DNA of 64,000 nt from DCFW01 sp963790715 (GCA_963790715.1 CAWBPN010000016.1:124001-188000); one strand, 5' to 3'; shown: positions 17,369 through 27,519, counted from the first letter of the stretch. Notes: generated by a model not told the origin, from the sequence alone. Numbers and translations: made by a program.

Positions 17369-18979
17369 GTGGCAGAAACTAAATACATTTTTGTAACCGG
17401 TGGTGTAGCCTCTTCATTGGGCAAGGGCATTATTTCATCTTCTATTGGCAAATTATTGCAAGCAAGAGGTTATAAAGTTACCATCCAAAAATTCGACCCG
17501 TACATCAATATCGATCCGGGAACGCTTAATCCATACGAACATGGAGAGTGTTACGTAACAGTTGACGGTCAGGAAACTGACTTGGATCTTGGTCATTATG
17601 AACGTTTTTTGGGTATAGAGACTACTAAAGCCAATAATATCACAACAGGACGTATCTATAAAAACGTTATAGAAAAAGAACGCAGAGGCGACTTCTTGGG
17701 AAAAACCGTGCAAGTAATTCCTCATATCACCGACGAAATCAAACGTAATGTTAAACTACTCGGTAGCAAAAATAAATATGATTTCGTGATCACTGAAATT
17801 GGTGGTACCGTAGGTGATATTGAATCTTTGCCGTTCATCGAAAGCATACGCCAATTAAAATGGGAAATGGGCAGAAATGCAGTTTGCGTACACCTTACTT
17901 ATGTACCTTATTTAGCTGCTGCCAAAGAATTAAAGACAAAGCCTACCCAACACTCTGTCAAGGAACTGCAATCTATGGGTATTCAGCCGGACATTATAGT
18001 GTTACGTGCCGAACATAATTTAAATATTAAGATCAGGAAAAAAGTTGCATTGTTTTGTAATGTCGAAGAAGATGCCGTAATACAATCGGTTGACCGTCCT
18101 ACAATATATGAAGTTCCTTTAATGATGGAAGAACAGGGAATTGACCGTATTATCTTGAAAAAAGTAGGGTTACCTGTCGGTCCCGACCCGGATTTGGGTC
18201 CGTGGAAGGATTTCCTAAATCGTCGTGCCAAAGCAACAGAAACGGTAACAATAGGATTGGTAGGCAAATATGTAGAACTGCAAGATGCTTATAAATCCAT
18301 TTTGGAATCTCTTTCCCAAGCCAGTACATATAACGATCGCAAAGTCAATATCATAACCGTACAGAGTGATAATCTGACATATGAAAACGTAGATGAAACT
18401 CTGGGCAAAATGGATGGCGTAGTTGTTTGCCCCGGATTCGGCTCACGTGGCGTTGAAGGTAAATTTATTGCGTGCCACTATACACGCACACACGATATTC
18501 CAACATTCGGCATTTGCCTTGGTATGCAGGCCATGTGTATAGAATTCGCCCGTAACGTACTTGGTTATAAAGATGCCAATTCCACTGAAATTGATGAAAA
18601 TACTAAACATAACATCATTGATTTGATGGAGGAACAGAAGTCTATAACCGAATTGGGTGGAACAATGCGTTTAGGTGCTTATGACTGCATTGTGAAAAAA
18701 GGTTCCAAAGCCTTTTCGGCATACAAAAAAGAACACATTAAGGAACGTCATCGCCATCGCTACGAATTCAATAACGATTACAAAAATGATTTCGAAAAGA
18801 ATGGAATGATGTGCGTTGGGCGTAATCCGGAATCAAATTTGGTTGAGATCGTTGAAATGCCGAAACTTCGTTGGTATATCGGCACACAATTCCATCCGGA
18901 ATATAGCAGTACGGTGCTGAAACCGCATCCGTTGTTCCTGGCTTTTATCAAAGCTGCAATTGAATACAAGAATAAATAA
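17369..18979 (+). CDS. pyrG: CTP synthase
   Basis: Makes CTP from UTP, ATP and glutamine; the last step of pyrimidine nucleotide synthesis. The 536-residue length is normal. The start codon is GTG, fixed by the immediate family N-terminus YIFVTGGVASSLGKGI. The synthase domain shows KFDPYINIDPGTLNPYEHGE and GGTVGDIESLPFIE. The C-terminal class-I glutaminase domain shows PGFGSRG, the nucleophile loop FGICLGMQ (Cys) and the HPEY pair. It lies 112 bp after the DUF3078 gene and 20 bp before yidC. All catalytic parts are present. Confidence 0.98.
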   Translation: MAETKYIFVTGGVASSLGKGIISSSIGKLLQARGYKVTIQKFDPYINIDPGTLNPYEHGECYVTVDGQETDLDLGHYERFLGIETTKANNITTGRIYKNVIEKERRGDFLGKTVQVIPHITDEIKRNVKLLGSKNKYDFVITEIGGTVGDIESLPFIESIRQLKWEMGRNAVCVHLTYVPYLAAAKELKTKPTQHSVKELQSMGIQPDIIVLRAEHNLNIKIRKKVALFCNVEEDAVIQSVDRPTIYEVPLMMEEQGIDRIILKKVGLPVGPDPDLGPWKDFLNRRAKATETVTIGLVGKYVELQDAYKSILESLSQASTYNDRKVNIITVQSDNLTYENVDETLGKMDGVVVCPGFGSRGVEGKFIACHYTRTHDIPTFGICLGMQAMCIEFARNVLGYKDANSTEIDENTKHNIIDLMEEQKSITELGGTMRLGAYDCIVKKGSKAFSAYKKEHIKERHRHRYEFNNDYKNDFEKNGMMCVGRNPESNLVEIVEMPKLRWYIGTQFHPEYSSTVLKPHPLFLAFIKAAIEYKNK

Positions 18980-18999
18980 GAAGAAACAAAATAAAATTT

Positions 19000-20874
19000 A
19001 TGGATAAAAATACTTTAATAGGGTTTGCTTTAATGGCATTGGTACTAGTCGGATTTATTTATCTGTCAAAACCCTCTGAAGCACAACAACAGCAAGAGAA
19101 ACGTTACAACGACTCTATTGAGGCACAAAAGCAGAAACCCGTTAAAACACATCAAGACTCTGTAGCTTTTGCCAAAAACAATCTGGCAGTTCAAAAAATT
19201 GATTCTACAAAACTATTCGGTACGTCACTTAAAGGAACCGAAGGCTTTACAACATTGGAGAATAATCTTGTAAAAATAACCTTGACTAATAAAGGTGGAC
19301 AAGTCTATTCCGTTGTAATGAAGCGACATAAGGATCAGAAAAAGCAACCGCTCGAATTGTTTAAGGGTAGTAACGAGGAGAACTTAAATATGTTCTTCTA
19401 TGACAATACAGGACAAAACATAGCATCAGCAGATCATTATTTTGTACCTGTAAGTAAAACAGATTCTTCAGTTACAATGCGTCTGTATGCCGACAGTTCA
19501 AGATATATTGATTTCGCATATACTCTACACAAAAATGATTATATGCTTAAGTTCGACATTAAAGCTGTAAACCTTGCAAGTAGCCTTTCTCCGAAAGCAA
19601 ACAACATTGATATTGAATGGACGCAAAAAGCCCGACAGCTCGAACGTAGCAAAACGTTTGAAAGTCGTTATGCAAACATCGCTTTCAAACCATTGAACGA
19701 TGGTGTAGATCAAATGTCAGATACAAAAGACGAAGATAATGCACCTCAGAATACACTTCAGTGGATAGGATATAAAAACCAATATTTTTCAAGTGTTATT
19801 ATACCTGATAAAAACTTTACAAAAAGCTCTTTAAAATCACGTATGGAAGATAAGAATTCCAATTATCTGAAGAATTATAATTCATCCATGAGTGTCGCCT
19901 TCGATCCTACAGGAAATACTGTTACGCATATGCGCTTGTTCTTCGGACCGAACAACTACAAAATGCTCAAGCGCTATGATAAGGGTGTCAGCAGTGGCCG
20001 AAAGCTTTATCTAAATGATATGGTATATTTGGGATGGCCTGTAGTTCGTTGGGTTAATCAATATTTTACAATCAACCTGTTTGACTTGTTGAAAAATTGC
20101 GGATTAAGCATGGGTATAATACTACTGCTCATGACATTGATCGTAAAAGGTTTGGTATTTCCTCTCACATATAAATCTTACATTTCGTCAGCTCGTATGC
20201 GAGTACTAAAACCTCAAATAGATGAATTAAACAAGAAATATCCAGATAAGGACGATGCTCTGAAAAAACAACAGGAAACAATGGCTATCTATAATAAGCA
20301 TGGAGTAAGTCCAATGAGCGGTTGCTTACCGATGATATTGCAGATGCCTATTTGGATGGCCCTATTCTTTTTCGTCCCGTCTGCTATTGAGTTGCGCGGG
20401 CAAAGTTTCTTGTGGGCTGACGATTTATCGGCTTACGATAACCTTATCCATTGGAGCGCCAACCTACCCTTCTTAGGCAACCATATAAGTTTGTTTTGTG
20501 TGTTGATGACGGTATTCAATATTCTGAATACTAAATATAGCATGCAACAACAAGATACAGGGCAGCAACAAATGGCAGGTATGAAATGGATGATGTATTT
20601 AATGCCTGTAATATTCATATTCGTATTGAATGATTACGCAGCAGGATTAAACTACTACTATTGTATTTCAAGTATCGTAAGTATTCTTACAATGATTCTG
20701 TTGCGGGAATTAATCAAAGATGAAGATGTTCTTGGTAAGTTGAAGAAATTTGCGGCAACCCCTGATAACAAGAAAAAGCGTTCAGGCATGATGGCACGCT
20801 TGGAGCAGATGCAAAAAGATCAACAACAACTTGCTGAAGAGCGCACAAAGCATAATAAGAATAAATTAAAATGA
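19000..20874 (+). CDS. yidC: Membrane protein insertase YidC
   Basis: Inserts and folds inner-membrane proteins, alone or with the Sec translocon. The 624-residue Gram-negative layout is complete. There is an N-terminal membrane anchor at about 4-22 (GFALMALVLVGFIYLS), a large periplasmic beta domain (about 80-345), then the conserved five-helix core starting at YFTINLFDLLKNCGLSMGII. The cytoplasmic hairpin is PLTYKSYISSARMRVLKPQ and the GVSPMSGCLPMILQMPIWMALF segment follows. The C-terminus is basic (MARLEQMQK, KHNKNKLK), which fits ribosome contact. The stop overlaps the next gene's start by 4 bp (ATGA), implying translational coupling to the S9 peptidase. Confidence 0.97.
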   Translation: MDKNTLIGFALMALVLVGFIYLSKPSEAQQQQEKRYNDSIEAQKQKPVKTHQDSVAFAKNNLAVQKIDSTKLFGTSLKGTEGFTTLENNLVKITLTNKGGQVYSVVMKRHKDQKKQPLELFKGSNEENLNMFFYDNTGQNIASADHYFVPVSKTDSSVTMRLYADSSRYIDFAYTLHKNDYMLKFDIKAVNLASSLSPKANNIDIEWTQKARQLERSKTFESRYANIAFKPLNDGVDQMSDTKDEDNAPQNTLQWIGYKNQYFSSVIIPDKNFTKSSLKSRMEDKNSNYLKNYNSSMSVAFDPTGNTVTHMRLFFGPNNYKMLKRYDKGVSSGRKLYLNDMVYLGWPVVRWVNQYFTINLFDLLKNCGLSMGIILLLMTLIVKGLVFPLTYKSYISSARMRVLKPQIDELNKKYPDKDDALKKQQETMAIYNKHGVSPMSGCLPMILQMPIWMALFFFVPSAIELRGQSFLWADDLSAYDNLIHWSANLPFLGNHISLFCVLMTVFNILNTKYSMQQQDTGQQQMAGMKWMMYLMPVIFIFVLNDYAAGLNYYYCISSIVSILTMILLRELIKDEDVLGKLKKFAATPDNKKKRSGMMARLEQMQKDQQQLAEERTKHNKNKLK

Positions 20875-22964
20875 ACATAATTAAATTGTCAATGGCAGCT
20901 ATGATTATGGGCGCTGCCTCTATGGCTGTTGCCCAAAATATAGGAAATAAAAAAGCTCCGCTTATCGGCAAATCAAATATACAAATTAAGGGAGGTCGAA
21001 TGACACCAGAAGCCTTATGGGCAATGGGACGTATAGGAGATTTCAAGGTATCAACTGACGGAAAAAGAGTTGTATACACTGTGGCTTATTATTCAGTTGA
21101 ACAAAATAAAAGCAACCGCGAAGTATTTGTAATGAATATCGACGGCTCGGGCAATAAGCAAATAACACATACCGCTACAAATGAAAATAATGCTTGTTGG
21201 ATAGATAACGGCAAACGCATTGCTTTTCTTTCAGGTGAAACAGGTACCAGTCAAATTTGGACAATGAACCCGGACGGTAGCGACCGTAAACAAATAACTA
21301 ACTACACCAACGATATAGAAGGTTTTACATTCTCGCCTGACGAAAAACATATATTATTTGTGTCATCAGTTAAATATGGCAAAACAACGGCTGATAAATA
21401 TCCTGATTTACCACAGGCATCCGGACGTATCATTACCGACCTGATGTATAAACATTGGGATGAGTGGGTAAACTCTGTGCCACATCCATTCGTTGCCGAT
21501 TATGACGGCATCACAATATCCAATATCAAAGATATTCTGCAAGATGAGCCGTATGAATGTCCTATGAAACCTTTCGGTGGAATGGAACAGATCGCATGGG
21601 ATCCGCAAAGTAAAAATATAGCTTACACTTGCCGTAAGAAGACAGGCAAAGAATATGCTTTATCAACAAATTCAGATATTTATATCTACAATTTGGCAAG
21701 CGGTGAAACAAAAGATATAACCACAGATAATAAAGGTTATGACACTAATCCGCAATACTCTCCCGATGGCAAAATGATTGCATGGCAAAGCATGGAGCAT
21801 GAGGGATACGAAAGCGACCAAAACCGTTTGTTTGTAATGGACTTGGCAAGTGGAGAAAAAAAGTTTGTAAGTAAAGCTTTGGAATCAAACGTTGACGCCT
21901 TCATCTGGGCGGCAAACAGTAAAACAATATATTTCACAGGCGTATGGCATGCTACAGAACAAATATACTCCGTTGATGCAAAAGACGAAAAGCTAAAGAA
22001 ACTCACTGACGGCGTATTCGACTACGGAGCTATAGCATTAGCTAATAATAAGTTATTGGCAGCGCGCCATTCTATGAGTATGGCAGACGAACTCTATTTG
22101 GTATCACTAAAAAACGGACAGGCAAAGCAAGTCACATTCGAAAACAAGCATATCTACGACCAAGTGGAAATGGGAAAAGTAGCTCAACGCTGGATTACCA
22201 CTACCGACGGTAAAAAGATGTTTACGTGGGTAATATATCCTCCTAAATTCGACCCCAATAAAAAATATCCTACACTGCTCTATTGCGAAGGCGGGCCACA
22301 AAGTCCGGTAAGTCAATTTTGGAGTTATCGTTGGAACTTTCAAATGATGGTAACAGGTGATTATATAGTAGTAGCTCCTAACCGTCGTGGTATGCCGGGA
22401 TTCGGTAATGAATGGAATGAAGAAATCAGCGGTGACTACGGTGGCCAATGTATGAAAGATTACTATTCGGCTATTGATTCCGTTAGCCGGGAGCCTTATG
22501 TAGACAAAGATAAGTTAGGATGCGTAGGAGCAAGCTTCGGAGGATTTTCAGTATATTGGTTGGCCGGTCACAATGAAAACAAACGCTTCAAGGCATTTAT
22601 CGCTCACGACGGCATATTCAATATGGAAGAGCAATATCTCGAGACTGACGAAATGTGGTTTGAGAATTGGGATATGGGCGGTGCTTATTGGGATAAAAAT
22701 AATGCAATAGCAAAACGTTCGTATGAACAATCACCGCATAAATTTGTAGATAAATGGAATGCCCCTATACTCTGCATACATGGCGGAAAAGACTATCGCA
22801 TTCTGGAAGGTCAAGGTATGTCAGCCTTTAATGCGGCAATACTCAGAGGTGTTCCTACTGAATTGTTATATTTCCCTGATGAAAGCCATTGGGTACTGAA
22901 ACCGCAAAACGGTATTCTTTGGCAACGTACATTTAGAGAATGGCTTGATAAATGGTTGAAATAA
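20871..22964 (+). CDS. S9-family (DPP5-like) dipeptidyl peptidase, periplasmic
   Basis: A 697-residue serine peptidase of the prolyl oligopeptidase family. A signal peptide ends near SMAVAQN (residue 23). An N-terminal beta-propeller is built of PD40-type blades (KVSTDGKRVVYTV, NGKRIAFLSGETGTSQIWTMNPDG, QYSPDGKMIAW). The C-terminal alpha/beta-hydrolase domain has the nucleophile motif GASFGG, the acid in HGGKDYRI and the histidine in DESHW, so the triad is intact. Overall size and layout resemble the DPP5 type known from Porphyromonas, which acts on peptides in the periplasm; specificity is inferred. It is coupled to yidC by a 4-bp overlap and followed by a terminator. Confidence 0.88.
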   Translation: MNIIKLSMAAMIMGAASMAVAQNIGNKKAPLIGKSNIQIKGGRMTPEALWAMGRIGDFKVSTDGKRVVYTVAYYSVEQNKSNREVFVMNIDGSGNKQITHTATNENNACWIDNGKRIAFLSGETGTSQIWTMNPDGSDRKQITNYTNDIEGFTFSPDEKHILFVSSVKYGKTTADKYPDLPQASGRIITDLMYKHWDEWVNSVPHPFVADYDGITISNIKDILQDEPYECPMKPFGGMEQIAWDPQSKNIAYTCRKKTGKEYALSTNSDIYIYNLASGETKDITTDNKGYDTNPQYSPDGKMIAWQSMEHEGYESDQNRLFVMDLASGEKKFVSKALESNVDAFIWAANSKTIYFTGVWHATEQIYSVDAKDEKLKKLTDGVFDYGAIALANNKLLAARHSMSMADELYLVSLKNGQAKQVTFENKHIYDQVEMGKVAQRWITTTDGKKMFTWVIYPPKFDPNKKYPTLLYCEGGPQSPVSQFWSYRWNFQMMVTGDYIVVAPNRRGMPGFGNEWNEEISGDYGGQCMKDYYSAIDSVSREPYVDKDKLGCVGASFGGFSVYWLAGHNENKRFKAFIAHDGIFNMEEQYLETDEMWFENWDMGGAYWDKNNAIAKRSYEQSPHKFVDKWNAPILCIHGGKDYRILEGQGMSAFNAAILRGVPTELLYFPDESHWVLKPQNGILWQRTFREWLDKWLK

Positions 22965-22986
22965 ATAAAACTTATATATAATAAAA

Positions 22987-23010
22987 AATGCAGTGCATAA
23001 ACACTGCATT
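22987..23010. terminator. Bidirectional intrinsic terminator
   Basis: AATGCAGTG pairs with CACTGCATT over a 6-nt loop, extended by A and T runs on both sides. It lies between the convergent ends of the S9 peptidase and the membrane-protein gene and can serve both. Confidence 0.9.
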
Positions 23011-23016
23011 TTTTAT

Positions 23017-24090
23017 TTATTCATGATCGTAATACCACCAAAAGGTATTACCAAATTCATATTTCTGTGACTTGATATGATTATCAATAGAATATCTCAA
23101 ATATCTTTGGAAACGCGCCTTGAAATAAGGATTATGAATCCTTACACGCAAACTCGGATTCTTATACTTATAAAGAATAAAGGCTTCAGTATAATTGGCA
23201 GGGAATGAATCTCTATGAAATGAATGGTAGCGTTTTAAATCTTCACAAAATGTTTTCAAATCCTTATTCAACAACAAAGTAGCCATGTGGTAATCATATA
23301 CTACCGAATCCTTAGTATCAGATGTATAAGTATCTTTTCGTCCCAACCCCTGGCTCTTGAAATATTGCCTGTAGCAGAACAAACTATCCCCCAAAACATG
23401 GTGTTTATACAATTCGGTGTTGAACATAATAGTCTTTTCCAACGGCGTCAACATCTCACCTTTATCTTTTTTCTTCTTTATAGCCTTTATCGTATCTGAT
23501 TCGGTCACATTATTATCAGAAGAAAACTTAAATGACGGCACTTTCAGATTGTTGGAAACACATATGACGGAAACAACGGCAAGCACAATAAAAAGAAAGG
23601 CATTTATAATAATCCAAGATGTATATTGGTATATACCGGTTCTATTATAATAACGAGGATCAACGCGACGTAAAGAATGCACAAACATCAACGCCCAAAC
23701 CAATATAAAATCTAAAAATACTAATCCACAACTCAACCAAACCAAGGATTTTTGTGAAGATTTCATCTGATGCCCCAATAAAATAAAAGCTATAAAGACA
23801 ATGAACGTAGGAATATAAGTTGCCACTATTTTACTCACTTTACTATGCAATAAGGTTCGTACTAAAGGTTGAACCAACCATATCAACAAACTTACCACCA
23901 ATGTCAATAATACATTTGAGCTAAATAGTGAAAACGATGTCACTGCAAATAATGCTGCCTCAATAGATGACATCAAATCCTTTTCGATTATAAATAGAAA
24001 TACGAAACAAAATACCAAAAACGATAATGCGAAACTACGCATTATCCAATTAGCTTTCTTTTGATCCGATAACGAGCGATATTTATTCAT
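23017..24090 (-). CDS. Unrecognised multi-spanning membrane protein at the end of the glycogen cluster
   Basis: A 357-residue protein with about five predicted membrane helices in the first 185 residues (near 17-36, 40-72, 88-106, 117-137 and 158-182). A soluble C-terminal half of about 170 residues follows, rich in lysine and tyrosine, with helical segments such as DYHMATLLLNKDLKTFCEDLKRYH that resemble Bacteroidetes proteins with a membrane half and a TPR-like tail (the DUF6057 type is one candidate, not confirmed). It begins 3 bp after the glgB stop and ends at a terminator, so it is the last gene of that operon. No catalytic motif is visible. Confidence 0.65.
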   Translation of the reverse strand: MNKYRSLSDQKKANWIMRSFALSFLVFCFVFLFIIEKDLMSSIEAALFAVTSFSLFSSNVLLTLVVSLLIWLVQPLVRTLLHSKVSKIVATYIPTFIVFIAFILLGHQMKSSQKSLVWLSCGLVFLDFILVWALMFVHSLRRVDPRYYNRTGIYQYTSWIIINAFLFIVLAVVSVICVSNNLKVPSFKFSSDNNVTESDTIKAIKKKKDKGEMLTPLEKTIMFNTELYKHHVLGDSLFCYRQYFKSQGLGRKDTYTSDTKDSVVYDYHMATLLLNKDLKTFCEDLKRYHSFHRDSFPANYTEAFILYKYKNPSLRVRIHNPYFKARFQRYLRYSIDNHIKSQKYEFGNTFWWYYDHE

Positions 24091-24093
24091 TCC

Positions 24094-26112
24094 TTATTTA
24101 TTATTTTGCTTTCTTAAAACTACTGCCGTGCGAGCAGGTATATATAATTTCAGCCAACCCTTATGATCTTTTTCATATAATGGGTCAGGCATAGTAAAAT
24201 GGACGACACTGTCATCTGCAATTCCCTGTCCACCAAACATTTTAGCATCCGTATTCAAAACCACATTATAAGAACCCTCAGACGCTAAAAAGCCATAATC
24301 AGTAAAAGATTTCACAGGATTAAAATTAAAGACAAATATTATATCATTACGACTATATGCCAAAACTTGATCATCATCATTATGCCAAATTTCTTGAACC
24401 GGTTGTTTATTAAAATTAACTTCACTCTTCAAAACACCAAGCATAGCTTTATCAAAATCACCTAGAAAATGATAGCATAAATTCTTCCTATCTACCAAAT
24501 CCCATTGGCGACGCGCATATTTGTAACTCCACCCATTACCTTCACGAGGAAAATCAATCCACTCAGGATGTCCAAATTCGTTACCCATAAAATTAAGATA
24601 ACCGCCATTAATCGTACTTGCAGTCACTAAACGAATCATCTTGTGCAAAGCGATACCACGATTAACAATATAATTTTCATCTCCTATCTGCATGTGCCAA
24701 TACATATCAGCATCTATCAAACGGAAAATTATTGTTTTATCTCCTACCAGTGCCTGATCGTGACTTTCACAATACGACACCGTCTTTTCATCTTTTCGTC
24801 TATTGGTAACTTCCCACAATATATTACTCGGCTTCCAATCCTCGTCTATTTTCTCGGTGATTTCCTTCACCCAAAAATCCGGAATATTCATTGCCATACG
24901 GTAATCAAAGCCATAGCCTCCATCTTCAAACTTAGCTGCAAGTCCGGGCATACCTGAAACTTCCTCAGCTATAGTTATTGCATCAGAATTAATCTCACGT
25001 ATTAACTTGTTCGCCAAAGTCAAATAACAAATTGCATTGCCATCTTCATTCCCATTAAAATAATCACCATAATTAGTAAAGGCATCGCCAAGTCCATGAG
25101 TATAGTAAAGCATTGATGTCACTCCATCAAATCTGAAACCGTCAAAATGGAATTCTTCAAGCCAATATTTGCAATTTGAAAGTAGAAAATGTAGAACAGT
25201 ATCCTTACCATAATCGAAGCATAATGAGTCCCATGCAGGATGCACACGACGATTACCCGGATAAAAATATTGATTAGGATCTCCGGCTAAATTACCTAAT
25301 CCTTCAACTTCATTGCGTGCTGCATGGCTATGGACAATATCCATAATCACAGCGATACCAGCTTCATGGGCCGCATCTATTAGCCTCTTCAATTCATCGG
25401 GCGTGCCGAAACGTGAAGACGGTGCAAAGAAATTAGATACATGATAACCGAAACTGCCATAATAAGGATGCTCTTGTATTGCCATAATTTGCAAACAATT
25501 ATATCCTTCATTCACAATTCGCGGCAATATGTTTTCACGGAATTCATCATAAGAACCTATTTTTTCGGCATCCTGAGCCATACCTATATGGCACTCATAT
25601 ATTAATAACGGATCCGTTGTAGGTTTAAATGATTCAGTTTTAAATTTATAAGGATTAACAGGATCCCATACTTGAGCACAGAATATATGTGTATCTTTAT
25701 CTTGTACTACTCGTGTTGCCCATGCCGGAAGACGCTCTCCCTGACCACCTTCCCAATAAACATGCATCTTATACAGATCACAATGCTTTATTGCATCCAA
25801 AGGCATTCTAACTTCCCAAACTCCATTACCTGTATCTTTAAGAGTAAATTCTTCTTTCTCTTGCCAATTACTGAAATCGCCCACCAGCACAATTTTTGTT
25901 GCATGAGGTGCAATTTCGCGGAAGACCCACTCCTCCGGTTCTCTGTGTAATCCGAAAAACAAATGACCGTTAGCAAAATCAGATAAACGTTTCTTGCCTC
26001 CATCGATCAATTCATTTTCTTTATCTATAACACACTGATGTCGTCTTACAATGGCGTCTTCGTAAGGTTTAAGCCAAGGATCATTTTTTATGATGTTGAG
26101 CGTCTTATCCAT
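24094..26112 (-). CDS. glgB: 1,4-alpha-glucan branching enzyme
   Basis: Introduces alpha-1,6 branches into glycogen. The 672-residue length and layout are closer to the eukaryotic-type GH13 branching enzymes than to E. coli GlgB. A carbohydrate-binding module lies near residues 60-150 (KIVLVGDFSNWQ). The GH13 catalytic barrel shows all conserved regions: DIVHSHAARN, GFRFDGVTSM (nucleophile Asp), the acid/base Glu in ITIAEEVSG, and CESHDQALVGDK. The C-terminal beta domain is short. It begins 11 bp after the YhcH-family gene, in the same operon, with glycogen synthase and phosphorylase further upstream. Confidence 0.95.
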   Translation of the reverse strand: MDKTLNIIKNDPWLKPYEDAIVRRHQCVIDKENELIDGGKKRLSDFANGHLFFGLHREPEEWVFREIAPHATKIVLVGDFSNWQEKEEFTLKDTGNGVWEVRMPLDAIKHCDLYKMHVYWEGGQGERLPAWATRVVQDKDTHIFCAQVWDPVNPYKFKTESFKPTTDPLLIYECHIGMAQDAEKIGSYDEFRENILPRIVNEGYNCLQIMAIQEHPYYGSFGYHVSNFFAPSSRFGTPDELKRLIDAAHEAGIAVIMDIVHSHAARNEVEGLGNLAGDPNQYFYPGNRRVHPAWDSLCFDYGKDTVLHFLLSNCKYWLEEFHFDGFRFDGVTSMLYYTHGLGDAFTNYGDYFNGNEDGNAICYLTLANKLIREINSDAITIAEEVSGMPGLAAKFEDGGYGFDYRMAMNIPDFWVKEITEKIDEDWKPSNILWEVTNRRKDEKTVSYCESHDQALVGDKTIIFRLIDADMYWHMQIGDENYIVNRGIALHKMIRLVTASTINGGYLNFMGNEFGHPEWIDFPREGNGWSYKYARRQWDLVDRKNLCYHFLGDFDKAMLGVLKSEVNFNKQPVQEIWHNDDDQVLAYSRNDIIFVFNFNPVKSFTDYGFLASEGSYNVVLNTDAKMFGGQGIADDSVVHFTMPDPLYEKDHKGWLKLYIPARTAVVLRKQNNK

Positions 26113-26123
26113 GTTGTTATTTT

Positions 26124-26576
26124 TTAGCCTTGTATTCTAACTTTTATAACTGCTTTCTTTACTCCTGTCGGTGTAATTCCTGGAGCATGTCCGTCCTGTG
26201 GAAAAAAGATGGCAAACATACCAGGTTTTAAGACGAAATAACTTTCGGCTAATCCCTTAAAAAAGGTAATGTCTTTCTCGGTATCATAATGCTGAATTTC
26301 TTCTCCCAAATTTGCAGTCGTGGTATATCCAAAAGTTTCTTCTCCTGATAGCGGAATTTGAATATCGATAAAGAGAACATGTGTTTCAAGCGTAGCTTTA
26401 TCCTTTGCTTTTGGAGCAGTATGCTGAATATTCACAAAAAGATCTTTACCTTTTAAGTGTTGTTTACCAAAATCTTCCTCTACTAAATTATGTGAGTTCA
26501 AATATTCAATGACATCACTAAATAAAGGATTTAATGAAGCATACCTTTTTAAATTCTCAATCCTGTCAACTATCAT
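26124..26576 (-). CDS. YhcH/YjgK/YiaL-family (DUF386) cupin-like protein
   Basis: A 150-residue protein of the YhcH/YiaL family, cytoplasmic beta-sandwich proteins linked in other bacteria to sialic acid or sugar metabolism and to anomer/epimer handling. Family landmarks visible are KDLFVNIQ, THVLFIDIQIPLSGEE (residues about 86-101), and the metal-type cupin end KPGMFAIFFPQDGHAPGI. The His/Glu residues that would bind metal are present. It sits between an inositol-monophosphatase-family gene and glgB. What it acts on in this glycogen setting is not clear. The start is well defined by MIVDRIENL. Confidence 0.85.
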   Translation of the reverse strand: MIVDRIENLKRYASLNPLFSDVIEYLNSHNLVEEDFGKQHLKGKDLFVNIQHTAPKAKDKATLETHVLFIDIQIPLSGEETFGYTTTANLGEEIQHYDTEKDITFFKGLAESYFVLKPGMFAIFFPQDGHAPGITPTGVKKAVIKVRIQG

Positions 26577-26621
26577 AATTATATATAATTTTATTGGTTA
26601 AACATAAAAATACCTACAAAC

Positions 26622-27431
26622 TTACATATTATTTCTCTTATCAATGCATTTCTTTATGCTTTTTAGCAAGAAATCATGCATTTTACCGTTGGAAGCGACT
26701 AATTCTTTGCCTGAATAAAAAGAATCAGTACCTTCAAAGTCAGTTACCATGCCTCCGGCTTCACTTAATATAAGTGATCCGGCAGCCACATCCCAAGGTC
26801 CTAAAACTCCTTCGACCCTACCTTCAAAACGTCCACACGCCACATAGCACAATTCTGCCGCACATGCACCGAGAATACGTAATCCGCCAACATTTCCATA
26901 AAGTTCATCAATTACCTTTATAGCCATCGGTTTATATGTCCTTGCGTCATACGGTAACCCTAATTCAAAAAAAGCTTTGTCAGGATCGGATACATCCGAA
27001 ACATGTACCTGTTCACCATTTAGATATGCACCATTCCCTTTATATGCCCAGAACAACTCATCATGCACAACTTCATAGACAACACCAATCAACATTTCTT
27101 TAGCATTTCGCAGTGCTATGCTAACGCAATATGGAGCGTTATCGTGTATAAAATTAGTTGTCCCGTCAAGAGGGTCAACTAACCAACAATAACTTTCGCC
27201 CTTAAACTCACCATCACCTTCTTCCGCGATAAATCCTGCTTCCGGTAACAACTCCGATAAACGCTCAACAATTAATTGTTCACTTCCCTTATCTACATAA
27301 GATACATAATCATGACTTCGTTTTTCGCGAACTAAATTCTTTTGAAAACTCTTACGTTTATCTCTCAAAAAGCGCCCTGCATCCAAAGCAACATATTTCA
27401 CACTTTCAGTAAGGTTGTCTAATTCTATCAT
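26622..27431 (-). CDS. Inositol-monophosphatase-family sugar phosphatase
   Basis: A 269-residue metal-dependent phosphatase of the inositol monophosphatase/FIG superfamily. The start is set at 27431 (MIELDNLTESV): a longer reading from 27461 would begin inside the TAnnTTTG -7 box. The metal site is complete: EEGDGEF (Glu of the E-E pair), VDPLDGTTNF (DPxDGT) and the C-terminal GPWDVAAG. Substrates could be inositol-1-phosphate, a sugar phosphate or PAP; this cannot be decided by reading. It is separated from the phosphorylase by a terminator and probably heads its own transcript with the YhcH, glgB and membrane-protein genes. Confidence 0.88.
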   Translation of the reverse strand: MIELDNLTESVKYVALDAGRFLRDKRKSFQKNLVREKRSHDYVSYVDKGSEQLIVERLSELLPEAGFIAEEGDGEFKGESYCWLVDPLDGTTNFIHDNAPYCVSIALRNAKEMLIGVVYEVVHDELFWAYKGNGAYLNGEQVHVSDVSDPDKAFFELGLPYDARTYKPMAIKVIDELYGNVGGLRILGACAAELCYVACGRFEGRVEGVLGPWDVAAGSLILSEAGGMVTDFEGTDSFYSGKELVASNGKMHDFLLKSIKKCIDKRNNM

Positions 27432-27458
27432 AATTTTATTTGTTTTCAAATCCCTACA

Positions 27459-27466
27459 CAAATATA
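27459..27466 (-). promoter_or_regulatory. -7 promoter element before the phosphatase-yhcH-glgB operon
   Basis: The minus strand reads TATATTTG, matching TAnnTTTG, 28 bp before the ATG at 27431. It supports the shorter start of the phosphatase. The -33 region falls in the neighbouring terminator stem. Confidence 0.5.
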
Positions 27467-27505
27467 AAAAAAAAGACTTTCATCTAATTGAAAATCTTTT
27501 TTTTT
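27466..27505 (-). terminator. Intrinsic terminator after the phosphorylase
   Basis: On the minus strand AAAGATTTTC pairs with GAAAGTCTTT over an 8-nt loop, followed by a run of T. It lies just past the glycogen phosphorylase stop and divides the glycogen cluster into two transcripts, perhaps with read-through. Confidence 0.65.
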
Positions 27506-27519
27506 AACATTAATGGATT

